From the NCBI RefSeq assembly GCF_000307025.1, contig NC_018584.1:2628501-2692500 (forward strand): DNA of 64,000 nt, read 5' to 3'. Positions within the stretch are counted from its first letter, which is position 1. Every line of letters begins with the position of its first letter. Position numbers and translations under genes: made by a program. This document shows positions 9,883-19,695 of the stretch, piece after piece. Origin of the DNA: Listeria monocytogenes ATCC 19117. Lineage in GTDB: Bacteria > Bacillota > Bacilli > Lactobacillales > Listeriaceae. The notes beneath the pieces are model-generated. The model was not told the origin of the DNA. It saw only the letters and a list, made by a program, of their open reading frames with translations, and searched no databases.

Positions 9883-11169
9883 TTAACCCTCCACAACGGA
9901 ATATTTTGCGAGCATTTGCATTTCTGGCTCATCTTTGACCCTAGCGATTGCTTGTTCTAATTGTGCTTGACTAGTTGAATGTGTCACGATAACAACGGTC
10001 GCCGTAAAATCATCATACGGTTGTTGCAAAATTTTATCAAAACCAACACCGGCTTCTGCAAAAATTTGCGTCAACTTAAGGAAGGTTCCTGTTTTATCGT
10101 CCATTGTTAGACGAAGATAGTATTTCGAGAAAACTTGTTCTTTCGGTGTATGCTTCGTTTCGTGTTTGTAGCTGTTAAAAGCATTCCCATTAGTACCAAG
10201 ACGGCTATTTTTAGCAACGGTAATTAAATCACTAACCACACTGGTCGCAGTTGGTAATTCGCCAGCACCAGGTCCGTAAAACATTGTTTCTCCGACTGCT
10301 GCACCAGTTACAAATACGGCATTATTTTCATAGTTAACACCTGCAAGCGGATGAGCCTTTGGTAATAAAACCGGCCCCACGTTGACATTAACTGTGCCGT
10401 TTGTTTCTTCCGCCGTACCTACTAGTTTAATTTTATAACCTAATTGGTAAGCTACATCGATATCTTCAGGCGAAATCCCGCGAATACCATTTGTTTCTAC
10501 ATTATCTAAATTCACATTCATACCAAATGCGAGTCTTGTCATAATAACCATTTTTCTTGCGGCATCGATTCCGTCCACGTCATTCGTTGGGTCAGACTCG
10601 GCAAAACCTAGTGCTTGGGCTTCTGCTAAAACATCTTCGTATGACTTTTTCTCTGTCGTCATTTTTGTTAGCATAAAATTGGTCGTCCCGTTGACGATTC
10701 CCATTACTTTTTGAATTTTATCCGCAGCAAGGCTGTTTACGATTGTACGTAAAATCGGAATCCCACCTGCAACGCTCGCTTCATAAAACAAATCACAATT
10801 ATTAGCTTGTGCAACTGCCACTAATTCGTCGCCGTGTAGCGCAATCAAATCCTTATTCGCAGTTACTACATGTTTTCCAGCTTTCAAGGCCTGCAAAATG
10901 TATTCCCGCGCAGTTGTGATGCTGCCCATAACCTCGACAACAACAGCAATCTCTGGATCATCCAGTACATCAGACGGATTGGTGGTTAGTTCAAAACCTT
11001 TTGTTTCATAACGGCGATTTTTTTCTAAGTCACGAACTAGCACTTTCTTAACAGAAATATGGTATCCAGTTACTTGACTAATTTTTTCTTGATGCTCTTC
11101 TAAAATATGAATAACACCGCTACCTACCGTTCCAAATCCTAACACACCTACTTGTAACTTTGCTTCCAC
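9883..11169 (-). CDS. hom: Homoserine dehydrogenase
   Basis: 428 residues with three parts: NAD(P) domain (GFGTVGSG at 11-18), catalytic domain ([31 protein letters not shown]) and a C-terminal ACT domain from about 350 that likely senses threonine. GTG start with AAGGAGG seven bases upstream. It has a promoter at 11252-11281. The 80-base leader shows no T-box, so control may be at the promoter or by feedback inhibition. Confidence 0.96.
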   Translation of the reverse strand: MEAKLQVGVLGFGTVGSGVIHILEEHQEKISQVTGYHISVKKVLVRDLEKNRRYETKGFELTTNPSDVLDDPEIAVVVEVMGSITTAREYILQALKAGKHVVTANKDLIALHGDELVAVAQANNCDLFYEASVAGGIPILRTIVNSLAADKIQKVMGIVNGTTNFMLTKMTTEKKSYEDVLAEAQALGFAESDPTNDVDGIDAARKMVIMTRLAFGMNVNLDNVETNGIRGISPEDIDVAYQLGYKIKLVGTAEETNGTVNVNVGPVLLPKAHPLAGVNYENNAVFVTGAAVGETMFYGPGAGELPTATSVVSDLITVAKNSRLGTNGNAFNSYKHETKHTPKEQVFSKYYLRLTMDDKTGTFLKLTQIFAEAGVGFDKILQQPYDDFTATVVIVTHSTSQAQLEQAIARVKDEPEMQMLAKYSVVEG

Positions 11170-11251
11170 TTGAAAACCTCCTTATTATTGTTTAACAAAA
11201 CAGAAAATTTAACTTTTTTAATACCTACTCATAAAAAAAGTAATTAGTGAT

Positions 11252-11281
11252 ATTATACGCAACTTCACAGGGAAAAGTAAA
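11252..11281 (-). promoter_or_regulatory. Promoter of hom-thrC-thrB
   Basis: TTTACT, 18-base spacer, TATAAT on the minus strand, about 80 bases upstream of the hom start. Confidence 0.65.
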
Positions 11282-11331
11282 CCCTTGAAAGGAAAGTTTT
11301 TATTTTTAGTAGTTCTGAGAAATAATTCCAT

Positions 11332-11362
11332 AAAAAAACACACCCAGCAAAAGCTGAGTGCG
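11332..11362 (-). terminator. Terminator of rpmE2
   Basis: Ten-bp stem (two G-U pairs) with loop TTTT and a seven-U tail, 28 bases after the rpmE2 stop. Confidence 0.9.
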
Positions 11363-11390
11363 CAAATTATTTCGTTCGTTACATACAGTC

Positions 11391-11636
11391 TTATTTGAGA
11401 CCGTATTTTTTGTTGAAGCGGTCCACACGGCCGTCTGCAGTCGCATGTTTTTGTTTACCAGTATAGAACGGGTGCGAATCAGAAGAGATTTCGACACGTA
11501 GTAATGGATACTCGTTGCCATCTTCCCATTTAATTGTTTCGCTTGAGCTCTTAGTAGAACCTGACAAAAATTTGAAATCAGTACTAGTATCAACAAATAC
11601 CACTGGACGGTACTCAGGATGAATTCCAGTTTTCAT
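11391..11636 (-). CDS. rpmE2: Ribosomal protein L31 type B
   Basis: 81 residues. It lacks the zinc-binding CxxC of type A L31, so it is the type B (zinc-independent) paralogue. Begins [14 protein letters not shown] and carries the [10 protein letters not shown] segment. ATG start with AAGGAG ten bases upstream, and its own promoter right after gtcA. In Bacillus the type B gene is zinc-repressed by Zur; I see no obvious Zur box here. Confidence 0.95.
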   Translation of the reverse strand: MKTGIHPEYRPVVFVDTSTDFKFLSGSTKSSSETIKWEDGNEYPLLRVEISSDSHPFYTGKQKHATADGRVDRFNKKYGLK

Positions 11637-11706
11637 TTCTTTTCAACTCCTTCGCCCTGAATCATCTGAAACAGAGTAATTAAGTGCTTTTACACACAGT
11701 ATAGAT

Positions 11707-11735
11707 ATTATAACAATGTTGAAGCAAACAAGCAA
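11707..11735 (-). promoter_or_regulatory. Promoter of rpmE2
   Basis: TTGCTT, 17-base spacer, TATAAT with an extended -10 TG. It starts two bases after the gtcA stop codon. Confidence 0.75.
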
Positions 11736-11737
11736 GA

Positions 11738-12175
11738 TTATTTTTGCACTTTAAAGATTATCCATTTGCTAAACACGTAGTTCAGTACAAGCACAATAAT
11801 ATTGGTCCAGATTTTCGCCCATAATTCGTCTACAGATAAATAACTGATTAACAGAATCATGACTAAAATATCTATTATATAGGTTAAACAACGAAAACCA
11901 AAAAATGAACTCGCTTCACGGAGGCGGTCTTTCCAAGTTGGTGTATAACTATCAAAAACAAATTTTTTATTCGAAAAGTAGGCAAAAAGTACTGATGCGA
12001 TAAAAGCAATGGTATTTGCAATACGATAATCCCAGTTCAAAATATATGTACATAGCCAAAATGTTACTATATTAATAATGGTAGTAAATCCACCCATTAT
12101 TAAATACATAAAAATACTGTGTACCTGATCTGTGTACCACGGAATTTTATTTAATAATTGTCTTATTTTGCTCAT
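11738..12175 (-). CDS. gtcA: GtrA-family membrane protein, teichoic acid glycosylation protein GtcA
   Basis: 145 residues with four predicted membrane helices (about 20-42, 48-68, 88-110, 115-138) and a basic loop around FSNKKFVFDSY. GtrA proteins are thought to flip lipid-linked sugars. In Listeria GtcA is needed for sugar decoration of wall teichoic acid (galactose and glucose in serotype 4b). It lies 32 bases behind rho with only a weak ribosome-binding site. No second glycosyltransferase gene sits between it and rho. Confidence 0.92.
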   Translation of the reverse strand: MSKIRQLLNKIPWYTDQVHSIFMYLIMGGFTTIINIVTFWLCTYILNWDYRIANTIAFIASVLFAYFSNKKFVFDSYTPTWKDRLREASSFFGFRCLTYIIDILVMILLISYLSVDELWAKIWTNIIVLVLNYVFSKWIIFKVQK

Positions 12176-12207
12176 AAAATAACTTCTTTCTATGTGAAAT
12201 TTTTGAT

Positions 12208-13479
12208 TTATTTTTTAAACATCTCTTCTTGTAGTAACTCATAAAAAGCTTCATTATTCTCCGTTTTCTTCAAATAACGTACAAATCGTTCTGAAATATC
12301 TAGTCCATCGCTTTGTTTCGGCATCGCTTTGCGGATTTTCCAGAGTTGTTCAAGACGCTCTTTGGATAGTAGTAATTCTTCTTTTCTTGTGCCGGAGCGA
12401 CGCATATCGATAGCAGGAAAAACGCGACGTTCTGCAAGTTGGCGATCAAGATGTAACTCCATGTTGCCTGTCCCTTTGAATTCTTCGTAAATAACATCGT
12501 CCATTCGAGAACCCGTGTCAACTAATGCTGTGGCAAGAATGGTTAAGCTTCCACCCTCTTCAATATTACGAGCAGCTCCAAAGAAGCGCTTCGGTCTATG
12601 GAATGCAGCAGGATCAATCCCCCCTGAAAGTGTTCGACCACTTGGCGGAATCACTAGGTTATAGGCCCTCGCAAGTCGCGTAATACTATCCATTAAAATG
12701 ACCACATCGCGTTTTTGTTCTACTAAACGCATCGCTCGTTCAAGAACCAGTTCTGCTACTTTAATGTGATTTTCAGGTACCTCATCAAATGTGGAACTGA
12801 CAACATCGGCCTTTACAGAACGTTCGATATCAGTTACTTCTTCCGGACGCTCATCAATTAACAAGACAATCAATTCTGACTCTGGATGATTAGTAGTAAT
12901 CGCGTTCGCAATTTCTTTAAGTAATACCGTTTTACCTGCTTTTGGTGGAGCTACAATAAGTCCGCGTTGACCAAAACCAATTGGTGAAATCAAATCAATC
13001 GTTCTTGTGGAAATAGGATTTTTGCCTGTTTCTAAATGAATTTGACGATCTGGATAAAGCGGTGTTAGTCCTGGGAAATGCACTCTTTCTTTAGCCACTT
13101 CAGGATTTTCTCCATTGACAGCCTCAACATGGAGTAAGCCAAAGTAACGTTCATTTTCTTTCGGAGGACGAACTTTTCCAGAAACCTTATCCCCAGTTCT
13201 TAACTCGAAACGTCTAATTTGGGAAGCAGAGATGTAAATATCTTCCGAACTAGATGAATAGTTGATAGGGCGTAAGAAGCCAAAACCTTCATTTGGAATA
13301 ATTTCTAATACACCTTCCATGAAGAAAAATCCTTCTTTTTCTGCGTTTGATTTTAATAAAGCAAAAATCAATTCTCGTTTTGTTAATTTACTATAGTAAG
13401 TAATTTTGTGTTCTTTTGCTAAGGCATATATCTCTTTGATTGTTAAACTTTCTAAGTGTGCAATGGACAGTTTAGCCAT
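12208..13479 (-). CDS. rho: Transcription termination factor Rho
   Basis: 423 residues. Hexameric RNA helicase. N-terminal helical domain, a cold-shock-like RNA-binding domain (about 53-120, with GFGFLR and DIYIS), Walker A PPKAGKT near 178-184, and [11 protein letters not shown] in the ATPase domain. ATG start, AAAAGGTGG upstream. Transcribed towards gtcA with no terminator between. Confidence 0.97.
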   Translation of the reverse strand: MAKLSIAHLESLTIKEIYALAKEHKITYYSKLTKRELIFALLKSNAEKEGFFFMEGVLEIIPNEGFGFLRPINYSSSSEDIYISASQIRRFELRTGDKVSGKVRPPKENERYFGLLHVEAVNGENPEVAKERVHFPGLTPLYPDRQIHLETGKNPISTRTIDLISPIGFGQRGLIVAPPKAGKTVLLKEIANAITTNHPESELIVLLIDERPEEVTDIERSVKADVVSSTFDEVPENHIKVAELVLERAMRLVEQKRDVVILMDSITRLARAYNLVIPPSGRTLSGGIDPAAFHRPKRFFGAARNIEEGGSLTILATALVDTGSRMDDVIYEEFKGTGNMELHLDRQLAERRVFPAIDMRRSGTRKEELLLSKERLEQLWKIRKAMPKQSDGLDISERFVRYLKKTENNEAFYELLQEEMFKK

Positions 13480-13548
13480 ATATGTACCACCTTTTTGAGT
13501 TAATAAATAGTATTTAGGAATAAATGATAATGGAGGGATTTAGAGGGA

Positions 13549-13586
13549 AGGCTGAAACGACTTGATTCGTTCAGCCTCATTTTTTA
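13549..13586 (+). terminator. Hairpin with U-run on the plus strand, between murZ and rho
   Basis: Stem AGGCTGAAACG (13549-13559) pairs with CGTTCAGCCT (13568-13577), followed by six T on the plus strand. The flanking genes are both on the minus strand, where no U-run follows the stem. It may stop antisense transcription or simply be a 3' stability hairpin for murZ. Confidence 0.5.
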
Positions 13587-14855
13587 TAATTTTGTTTCTG
13601 CTGCGCTACTACGAGTAATATTTGCGCCAATAGCAGATAATTTTTCAATAATCTTACTGTAACCACGTTCGATATGTTCCACCCCGTGAATTTCAGTTTC
13701 TCCGTCAGCTAAAAGTGCTGCAATTACAAGCGCTGCACCGGCGCGTAAATCTGTCGCTGTCACTTTAGAACCTTGAAGTTGCACAGGACCATTTATGACA
13801 GCCGAACGACCTTCAAGTTTAAACTTACCGCCCATTCGTTCAATCTCCGCAATGTGTTTAAAACGGCTTGGATAAATTGTATCAGTGATGACACTACTAC
13901 CTTCCGCACGTGTTAAAAGAGCAGTTAACGGTTGTTGTAAGTCCGTTGGGAAGCCTGGATAAGCGTAAGTTTTAATATCTACTTTTTTTATTTTTTCTAC
14001 TTCCCCAACAAAAATAGCATCTTCTTCGATATCCATTGGAACGCCCATTTCTGTGAGCTTTGCAATGATTCCTTCTAAATGGGTAGGAATAACATTTTCG
14101 ATTCGTACTCCCTTCCCAGAAGCTGCTGCAAGTACCATGAATGTCCCTGCTTCGATTCGGTCTGGAATAATTGTATGATGACAACCATGTAAATGCTCTA
14201 CCCCAGTGATTCGAATAGTATCAGTTCCTGCACCTTTAATAATTGCTCCCATATTTGTTAAAAGCGTTGCAACATCAATAATTTCTGGCTCTTTTGCTGC
14301 ATTTTCGATAACCGTTTTTCCTTTTGCACGAACAGCCGCTAGCATGATATTGATTGTCGCTCCAACACTTACAACATCTAAATAAATCCGTGCACCTTTG
14401 AGTTCATCGGCACGCAAATAAATCGCACCTTGCTCGTTCGTTACTTTTGCGCCTAATGCTTCAAAACCTTTTATATGTTGGTCGATTGGACGTGGCCCTA
14501 AGTAACAACCGCCTGGAAGTCCAATAACCGCTTTTTTAAATCGGCCTAACATTGCACCCATTAAATAATAGGACGCACGTAATTTCTTCACATTTCCCGA
14601 TGGAAGTGGCATAGAAATCATATCTGTTGGATCAATAACTGCTGTTTTATTATCATAGCGAACCGTGCCGCCAAGCTCTTCTAAAATATTATAAAGTGTG
14701 TGAACATCCGAAATATCTGGTAAACCTTCTAAAACCACTTCAGACTCCGCCAAAATTGCCGCTGGAATTAATGCCACCGCACTATTTTTTGCGCCATCCA
14801 CTTGCAAAGTACCAGCTAATTTTTTACCGCCTCGAATAATCAATTTATCCGTCAC
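13584..14855 (-). CDS. murZ: UDP-N-acetylglucosamine 1-carboxyvinyltransferase (second MurA paralogue)
   Basis: 423 residues. Adds enolpyruvate to UDP-GlcNAc, the first step of peptidoglycan precursor synthesis. Catalytic Cys117 in [10 protein letters not shown] (fosfomycin target); [15 protein letters not shown] near the N-terminus. I place the start at GTG 14855, with AAGAAGGG upstream; an in-frame ATG at 14903 adds 16 residues but has no ribosome-binding site. Firmicutes have two MurA copies; this one, next to rho, fits MurZ/MurA2. Confidence 0.94.
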   Translation of the reverse strand: MTDKLIIRGGKKLAGTLQVDGAKNSAVALIPAAILAESEVVLEGLPDISDVHTLYNILEELGGTVRYDNKTAVIDPTDMISMPLPSGNVKKLRASYYLMGAMLGRFKKAVIGLPGGCYLGPRPIDQHIKGFEALGAKVTNEQGAIYLRADELKGARIYLDVVSVGATINIMLAAVRAKGKTVIENAAKEPEIIDVATLLTNMGAIIKGAGTDTIRITGVEHLHGCHHTIIPDRIEAGTFMVLAAASGKGVRIENVIPTHLEGIIAKLTEMGVPMDIEEDAIFVGEVEKIKKVDIKTYAYPGFPTDLQQPLTALLTRAEGSSVITDTIYPSRFKHIAEIERMGGKFKLEGRSAVINGPVQLQGSKVTATDLRAGAALVIAALLADGETEIHGVEHIERGYSKIIEKLSAIGANITRSSAAETKL

Positions 14856-14935
14856 AAATGTACCCTTCTTTCTTGAAGCATGTAATACTGTTTCATTATC
14901 CATTAATTTGTTTTACTTTGCAAGAAATGCTTTCC

Positions 14936-14970
14936 CTAAAAAGCTGGGAACATTACGTCCCAAGCTTTTA
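14936..14970 (-). terminator. Terminator of lafA-lafB-lafC
   Basis: Stem of AAAAGCTTGGGA with TCCCAGCTTTTT on the minus strand (one bulged base), tail U-rich. It starts at the lafC stop. Confidence 0.75.
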
Positions 14971-14971
14971 A

Positions 14972-16045
14972 TCATTGTGGTATATTTTTGGCTGGTGCTT
15001 TTGCGAGTGCTTTGATACGCGGTTTAATTTTTTTCGAAGCTGTATCTTTTATTAATAATGCGCCCGCCCCGAAAACGATGCAGCTATAATAAGTAATAAT
15101 CCGCCATAAAACAAGTGCCATTAGGAGTTTTGCCGGACCGAGTAACATACCGAATAACAAAGTGAAAGTATACTCAGCTCCCCCAGCCCCACCCGGCGTT
15201 GGCATGACTGTCGCAAACATAATAATAAAAGCATGATACGTAATCGCCATATACAGGCCAATTCCTGTCACACCAATCGCTTGTAAAATAAAGAAAGGGA
15301 TTGAGAAGTAAATCCAAAGTTGCAACGTTGTATAAAAACAACAACGAACAATTAATTTCCAATCTTTACCAATTCGGCTACTTTCTTCATGGAAAGTAAT
15401 AATTTTCTCATCTAATGTATTTCTTAAATTAGAAACTTTTTCTTTTTTCATAAATAAACGTGTTGGTATAAGTAAAACGTGCACTAATTTTGTCGTGAAC
15501 TTTTGGCTTCTTCCTACTAAAATAAGCGCAGCGATGACAATAACATGCACACCAAACCCTAGTAAAACAAGGAATTTCAATTGTGTCACGCCAGTCATTA
15601 AATAATGAATACCAAAAATCAAGATAACTAAAAAGTTCAGTACGACCATCGCTTGGTAAATAATGAATTTTACAAGTAAGACTGAACTTCCTCGCCCCGC
15701 ATCCATGCCTTGCTTCGTCAACATAACGAGTTGCGCAGGCTGTCCGCCAGTCGCCATTGGAGTAATGGTATTAAAAAATTGGCCAATCATTGTAATCCGG
15801 AATGACGAAAAAAAACGTTGGTCCTTATTCGCTGGTTTAGATGCAGTTTGTAAAACAACCGCTTCTAAAAACCAATAAATAAACATTGCAGCAAAGGCAG
15901 CCGAGAGCCACCAAGGGTTCACTTTTAACATCGAAGCAAAAAAAGTGGAGATATCTACGCCTTGAAATTGCCAAATAATGAAGCCGATGCTAATGGCTAA
16001 TACAATCGCAATATTAAATAGGTTTTTCTTTGCGCCTCCACTCAT
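14972..16045 (-). CDS. lafC: YbhN/UPF0104-family integral membrane protein (LafC)
   Basis: 357 residues, about eight membrane helices, of the family related to the flippase half of lysyl-phosphatidylglycerol synthases. Conserved features: QFFNTITPMATGGQPAQL near 85 and TPGGAGGAEYTFTLLFG near 290. It is six bases behind lafB, so it belongs to the glycolipid operon. I recall the name lafC for this gene; its exact role is not settled. A lipid-transport role is an inference from family and context. Confidence 0.8.
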   Translation of the reverse strand: MSGGAKKNLFNIAIVLAISIGFIIWQFQGVDISTFFASMLKVNPWWLSAAFAAMFIYWFLEAVVLQTASKPANKDQRFFSSFRITMIGQFFNTITPMATGGQPAQLVMLTKQGMDAGRGSSVLLVKFIIYQAMVVLNFLVILIFGIHYLMTGVTQLKFLVLLGFGVHVIVIAALILVGRSQKFTTKLVHVLLIPTRLFMKKEKVSNLRNTLDEKIITFHEESSRIGKDWKLIVRCCFYTTLQLWIYFSIPFFILQAIGVTGIGLYMAITYHAFIIMFATVMPTPGGAGGAEYTFTLLFGMLLGPAKLLMALVLWRIITYYSCIVFGAGALLIKDTASKKIKPRIKALAKAPAKNIPQ

Positions 16046-16051
16046 TACCTT

Positions 16052-17077
16052 TCACTCCTTCGTTAATAATCCTTGATAAAAGTCCAACCATATTTCAGCC
16101 AGTCGATCCTCTGAATAATAAGCCGCTCCTCGTTTTGATGCTTGTAACATTTCATTATAATAATTTGTATCATTTTCTAAACGTTCGATAGCCCTAATAA
16201 AACCAGGGTTATCTACTTCTTTTACATAATAGCCATCTAAAATTTCTTCATACAGATCTAAATTTCGTAATAATATCGGAACATCACAACTCATCGCTTC
16301 CAAAATCGCCATTGGAAATAATTCGTTGTAAGATGGCATAAAGAACACATCTGCCATATTAATACATGAATTCATTTCAGAACGATCCACAATTCCAATG
16401 AATTTCACATTACTTGGTGGATTATCATAGATTTTCTTCAATTCCTCGTAGCCAGAAGTGATTTTACCAAAAGAAAATCCGCCTGCCCAAACAAATTGAA
16501 CATCAGGAAGTTGTTTAGCAACCTCAATAAAATCAAGCACACCTTTACGATGTTGCACTTGACCAATTCCAATCACGGTAAATTTATCCGCCGGAATTTC
16601 ATATTTTGCCCGAGCAAGTTCTTTTTCTCCTTTTGAAATGGGGAAAAAGCTCTTTTTTGAAACGAAATTCGGGATATAATGAATTTTTTCTGCTGGAATA
16701 TTATAAGCCGTAAGTTTGGGAATAAAAGAGGGATTTACAACAACAATCTCATCCATTCGTTTATAAAAACCAATCAAATATTTATAGAAAACTACGCGGG
16801 CAATCCAAGGTAATTTGAGGCTCCCTTCCATTGTTTCGGGTAAAAAATGGACATATCCGACCCGAACGCCTCGTTTCTTCTTAAAAAAAGTCGAAAGAAA
16901 AAAACGGAAATCAACGGTATGGTAATGCGTGATATCCGATTTCTCAAAACTATTAATCTTCATATCAATTTCATTCTTATATCGTTCTTCTAGCAAATTC
17001 ACAAGTTCGCGGTAAGCTGATGCCACACCCTGACCTTTTACTTTTTCTGCCGAAGATAGCATTGTCAACTTAATCAC
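16052..17077 (-). CDS. lafB: Glycosyltransferase LafB (galactosyl to Glc-diacylglycerol)
   Basis: 341 residues, GT4 fold. The EX7E motif is in ELFPMAILEAM near 270, and GIGQVQHRKGVLDFIE near 175 marks the C-terminal Rossmann domain. In Listeria LafB adds galactose to Glc-DAG, giving Gal-Glc-DAG, the anchor of lipoteichoic acid. Its start overlaps the end of lafA by eight bases. Confidence 0.9.
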   Translation of the reverse strand: MIKLTMLSSAEKVKGQGVASAYRELVNLLEERYKNEIDMKINSFEKSDITHYHTVDFRFFLSTFFKKKRGVRVGYVHFLPETMEGSLKLPWIARVVFYKYLIGFYKRMDEIVVVNPSFIPKLTAYNIPAEKIHYIPNFVSKKSFFPISKGEKELARAKYEIPADKFTVIGIGQVQHRKGVLDFIEVAKQLPDVQFVWAGGFSFGKITSGYEELKKIYDNPPSNVKFIGIVDRSEMNSCINMADVFFMPSYNELFPMAILEAMSCDVPILLRNLDLYEEILDGYYVKEVDNPGFIRAIERLENDTNYYNEMLQASKRGAAYYSEDRLAEIWLDFYQGLLTKE

Positions 17078-18353
17078 GCCGCGATGACCTCTCTTTCCTT
17101 TGAACGTGTGTAGAAGATGATAGTGAAAATACTTGTGAAGCTATTTTACTTTTTATCAGCGTGGGCTTTACTTTAATCGTCCCATTTTGGCGCTTTACTC
17201 GGTATATTTCACGAACTTCATTGTATGTAGATTCAATGTTGATTCCAAATTGATCCGCAGAAATGGATTCCACTTTTACTCGGCCATTCGTAGCGACCAA
17301 TGTGGCTGTATTTTTGTCTGAAAGTATATTTATTAACAGTGATGCAAGCTCATCATCTTCATTGAATAAAAAGGCTGTTTCTCTGTCGCTTAAAAAGCCT
17401 TCAATACTTTCATCACGTTTGGCAACAACTGGTAAAGAAGCGGCCATTGCTTCTGCATAAGTCAAACCTTGTGTTTCTGTCGTTGAAGCACTCACAAACA
17501 GATCCCCTAATTGATAATATAAACTAATATTTTCCCAGTCTACTGCACCAGTGAAAATAACATGATCTGCTAATTGTTTTTCTTCTACTAATTTTTCTAA
17601 GTCTTTGCGCACAGGACCATCGCCAACAATAACCAATTTGGCTGTGGTTTTGGTTTGAAGGACTTCTGGCATTGCATTAATAATCGCATCGATATTTTTT
17701 TCATGCGCAATTCTTCCAAGTGATAGTATCACTGGATCATTTTCTCCAATACCAAGTAGTTTCTTCAAGTTTAGAATTCGCTGTTTTTCAACTGGCGCGA
17801 ACGATGAAATATCTGTGCCTGTTGGAACAGTGTACATTAATTTGTGGATACCTTGCTCTTCTAAGTGATGCCTTACTTTTGCAGTTGGAGTGATTATGGC
17901 ATCATAGCTATCACAGAACGATTTTGTCATTTTACCCACCATAGAAGGTGTCAAAATTTTACCTTTCGCAATATAATGCAAGTAATCGACATACATTGTG
18001 TGGTAGGTATGGATAGATGGAATATGATATTTTTTAGCAATTCGCTTACCTAATAGACCTAATGAAAACTCCGTATGTGTGTGAATTATATCTAAATCCA
18101 AGCGCCCTACTAGCTTAATAAACTTATTCATTCCAGCAATTGCTACGCGACGTTCTGGGAAAAAGACAAACGGAATACTTGGTAAACGAAACACACGGCC
18201 CTCTTCGCTCTCTCTATCAGCGTTTGGGTCAGTTGTTGTAAATATATACACAGTGTGCCCTTGTTTTCTTAGTTCGTTTTCCATAATCATTATCGATGTA
18301 GCTACACCGCTAATTTGCGGACTGTAGGTATCCGTAAAAATCCCTATATTCAT
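17070..18353 (-). CDS. lafA: Glycosyltransferase LafA (glucosyl to diacylglycerol)
   Basis: 427 residues, GT4. N-terminal TDTYSPQISGVATS, SLGRIAHEKN near 213 and EX7E in ETQGLTYAEAM near 295, like processive diacylglycerol glucosyltransferases. Makes Glc-DAG at the inner membrane face, the first step of the lipoteichoic acid glycolipid anchor. First gene of lafA-lafB-lafC; GAGGAAGAGAG lies upstream of the ATG. An extended -10 (TGTTATAAT at 18404-18412) is about 50 bases upstream. Confidence 0.92.
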   Translation of the reverse strand: MNIGIFTDTYSPQISGVATSIMIMENELRKQGHTVYIFTTTDPNADRESEEGRVFRLPSIPFVFFPERRVAIAGMNKFIKLVGRLDLDIIHTHTEFSLGLLGKRIAKKYHIPSIHTYHTMYVDYLHYIAKGKILTPSMVGKMTKSFCDSYDAIITPTAKVRHHLEEQGIHKLMYTVPTGTDISSFAPVEKQRILNLKKLLGIGENDPVILSLGRIAHEKNIDAIINAMPEVLQTKTTAKLVIVGDGPVRKDLEKLVEEKQLADHVIFTGAVDWENISLYYQLGDLFVSASTTETQGLTYAEAMAASLPVVAKRDESIEGFLSDRETAFLFNEDDELASLLINILSDKNTATLVATNGRVKVESISADQFGINIESTYNEVREIYRVKRQNGTIKVKPTLIKSKIASQVFSLSSSTHVQRKERSSRRD

Positions 18354-18403
18354 TACTATCGCCTACTCTCTTCCTCGTTGGTTCATTCATCATTTAATAT
18401 ATT

Positions 18404-18412
18404 ATTATAACA
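18404..18412 (-). promoter_or_regulatory. Extended -10 promoter element of lafABC
   Basis: TGTTATAAT on the minus strand with no good -35 at 17 bases. An inverted repeat at 18466-18499 lies about 57 bases upstream. Confidence 0.5.
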
Positions 18413-18465
18413 TAACTATAGTAAGTCGTATCACATAACTAACTACATTATGGCTCATTTATTTA

Positions 18466-18499
18466 GATAAAACATGCGCCTGAAGCATGATTTTTTATC
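18466..18499. repeat. Inverted repeat upstream of lafA
   Basis: GATAAAACATGC and GCATGATTTTTTATC are near-complementary arms around the loop GCCTGAA. It lies in the 320-base gap between fbaA and lafA. It could be an operator or an RNA hairpin; nothing else in this gap looks like a gene. Confidence 0.45.
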
Positions 18500-18605
18500 G
18501 GGAAATTTAGATTGATTCAGTCTATTAAATGAAAGCTATAGTTATCATACCATATTAGTCTTAATAACGATAATTAAATTCCCTCTATACTAACCCTCGA
18601 AATAC

Positions 18606-18654
18606 ATAAAAAATAACTGGTAAAATCAACAAGTGATCCTACCAGTTATTTTTA
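18606..18654 (-). terminator. Terminator of fbaA
   Basis: Ten-bp stem ATAACTGGTA / TACCAGTTAT (18613-18622, 18640-18649) with a U-rich tail on both strands, 19 bases after the fbaA stop. Confidence 0.85.
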
Positions 18655-18673
18655 TATCATCATAAAGTTCGTC

Positions 18674-19528
18674 TTACGCTTTACCGTTAGAACCAAACTC
18701 TTGAATTTTTTCTGTTACAGTTTTGATAATCGCGTCCACACCAGGGCCGATTACTTTACGTGGATCATAAACTTTGTCATCAGTAGCTAATTTTTCGCGA
18801 ACAGCTGCAGTCCAAACGATTTGGCATTCAGTGTTAACGTTGATTTTACTGTGACCTAGTTCAATTGCTTTTTTGATTTGGTGTTCAGGAATTCCAGAAC
18901 CACCGTGAAGTACAAGTGGAGCACCTGTAAGTTCGGAGATTTCTTTCATTTCGTCAAAACCAAGAACAGGTTCGCCGTGGTAAGGACCGTGAACAGAACC
19001 TAATGCTGCAGCTAGTGCATCAATGTTAGCTTCTTTAACTACACGTAAACATTCTTGTGGATCAGCATAGTTGATTCCGCCAGTAACTCCGTCTTCGTCT
19101 CCACCAACAGTTCCAATTTCAGCTTCAACAGATACGCCTTTAGCATGCGCATAGTCAACAACTTGTTTAGTCATTGCAATGTTTTCGTCGATTGGGTGGT
19201 GAGAGCCGTCGATCATTACAGAAGAGAATCCTGCATCGATAGCCGCTTTACAAGAATCAAAGCTTGAACCATGATCAAGATGAATCGCAACAGGTACAGT
19301 GATTTTCAGGTCTTCTACAAGTCCTTCAGTCATTTTTACAACTGTTTTGAATCCTCCCATGTATTTAGCAGCTCCTTCAGAAACTCCTAAAATAACTGGT
19401 GCTTTTTCTGCTTCTGCAGCTTTCAAAATAGCTTGAGTCCATTCAAGGTTGTTGATGTTGAATTGACCAACAGCATATTTTCCAGCTAATGCTTTTTTCA
19501 GCATGTCTGTCATGTTAACGATAGGCAT
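18674..19528 (-). CDS. fbaA: Fructose-bisphosphate aldolase class II
   Basis: 284 residues. Zinc-dependent glycolytic cleavage of fructose-1,6-bisphosphate. HLDHGSS near 83 (catalytic Asp, zinc His), SVMIDGSHH near 104, and LHGGSGIP near 207 are in family order. ATG start with GGGAGG nine bases upstream. Monocistronic, bounded by terminators. The leader is about 110 bases and has an inverted repeat (19552-19580) of unknown role. Confidence 0.96.
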   Translation of the reverse strand: MPIVNMTDMLKKALAGKYAVGQFNINNLEWTQAILKAAEAEKAPVILGVSEGAAKYMGGFKTVVKMTEGLVEDLKITVPVAIHLDHGSSFDSCKAAIDAGFSSVMIDGSHHPIDENIAMTKQVVDYAHAKGVSVEAEIGTVGGDEDGVTGGINYADPQECLRVVKEANIDALAAALGSVHGPYHGEPVLGFDEMKEISELTGAPLVLHGGSGIPEHQIKKAIELGHSKINVNTECQIVWTAAVREKLATDDKVYDPRKVIGPGVDAIIKTVTEKIQEFGSNGKA

Positions 19529-19663
19529 AATACAATTTCCTCCCTCAGGAATTTAGGAAAACCATTTTGATTTTCCCTAAGATTTGAATTTCCGCCGTGA
19601 AAAATAGTGGCAGCTATTTTCCCCTAACAAACATATGATAACAGATTTGTGATGAATTTACCA

Positions 19664-19685
19664 TAAAAACTAGAAAATTTTCTAG
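19664..19685 (-). terminator. Probable terminator of the lipid kinase gene
   Basis: Perfect 16-base palindrome CTAGAAAATTTTCTAG at 19670-19685 followed by five U on the minus strand. AT-rich stem, so moderate strength. Confidence 0.55.
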
Positions 19686-19695
19686 TGTAAACGCT

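Noticed and set aside
11170-11250. Threonine T-box or leader peptide ahead of hom
   Set aside because: The leader is only about 80 bases and has no T-box sequence, no terminator pair and no Thr-rich small frame.
11306-11596. 96-codon minus-strand frame overlapping rpmE2
   Set aside because: It is a shifted-frame shadow of the ribosomal protein gene running into its terminator.
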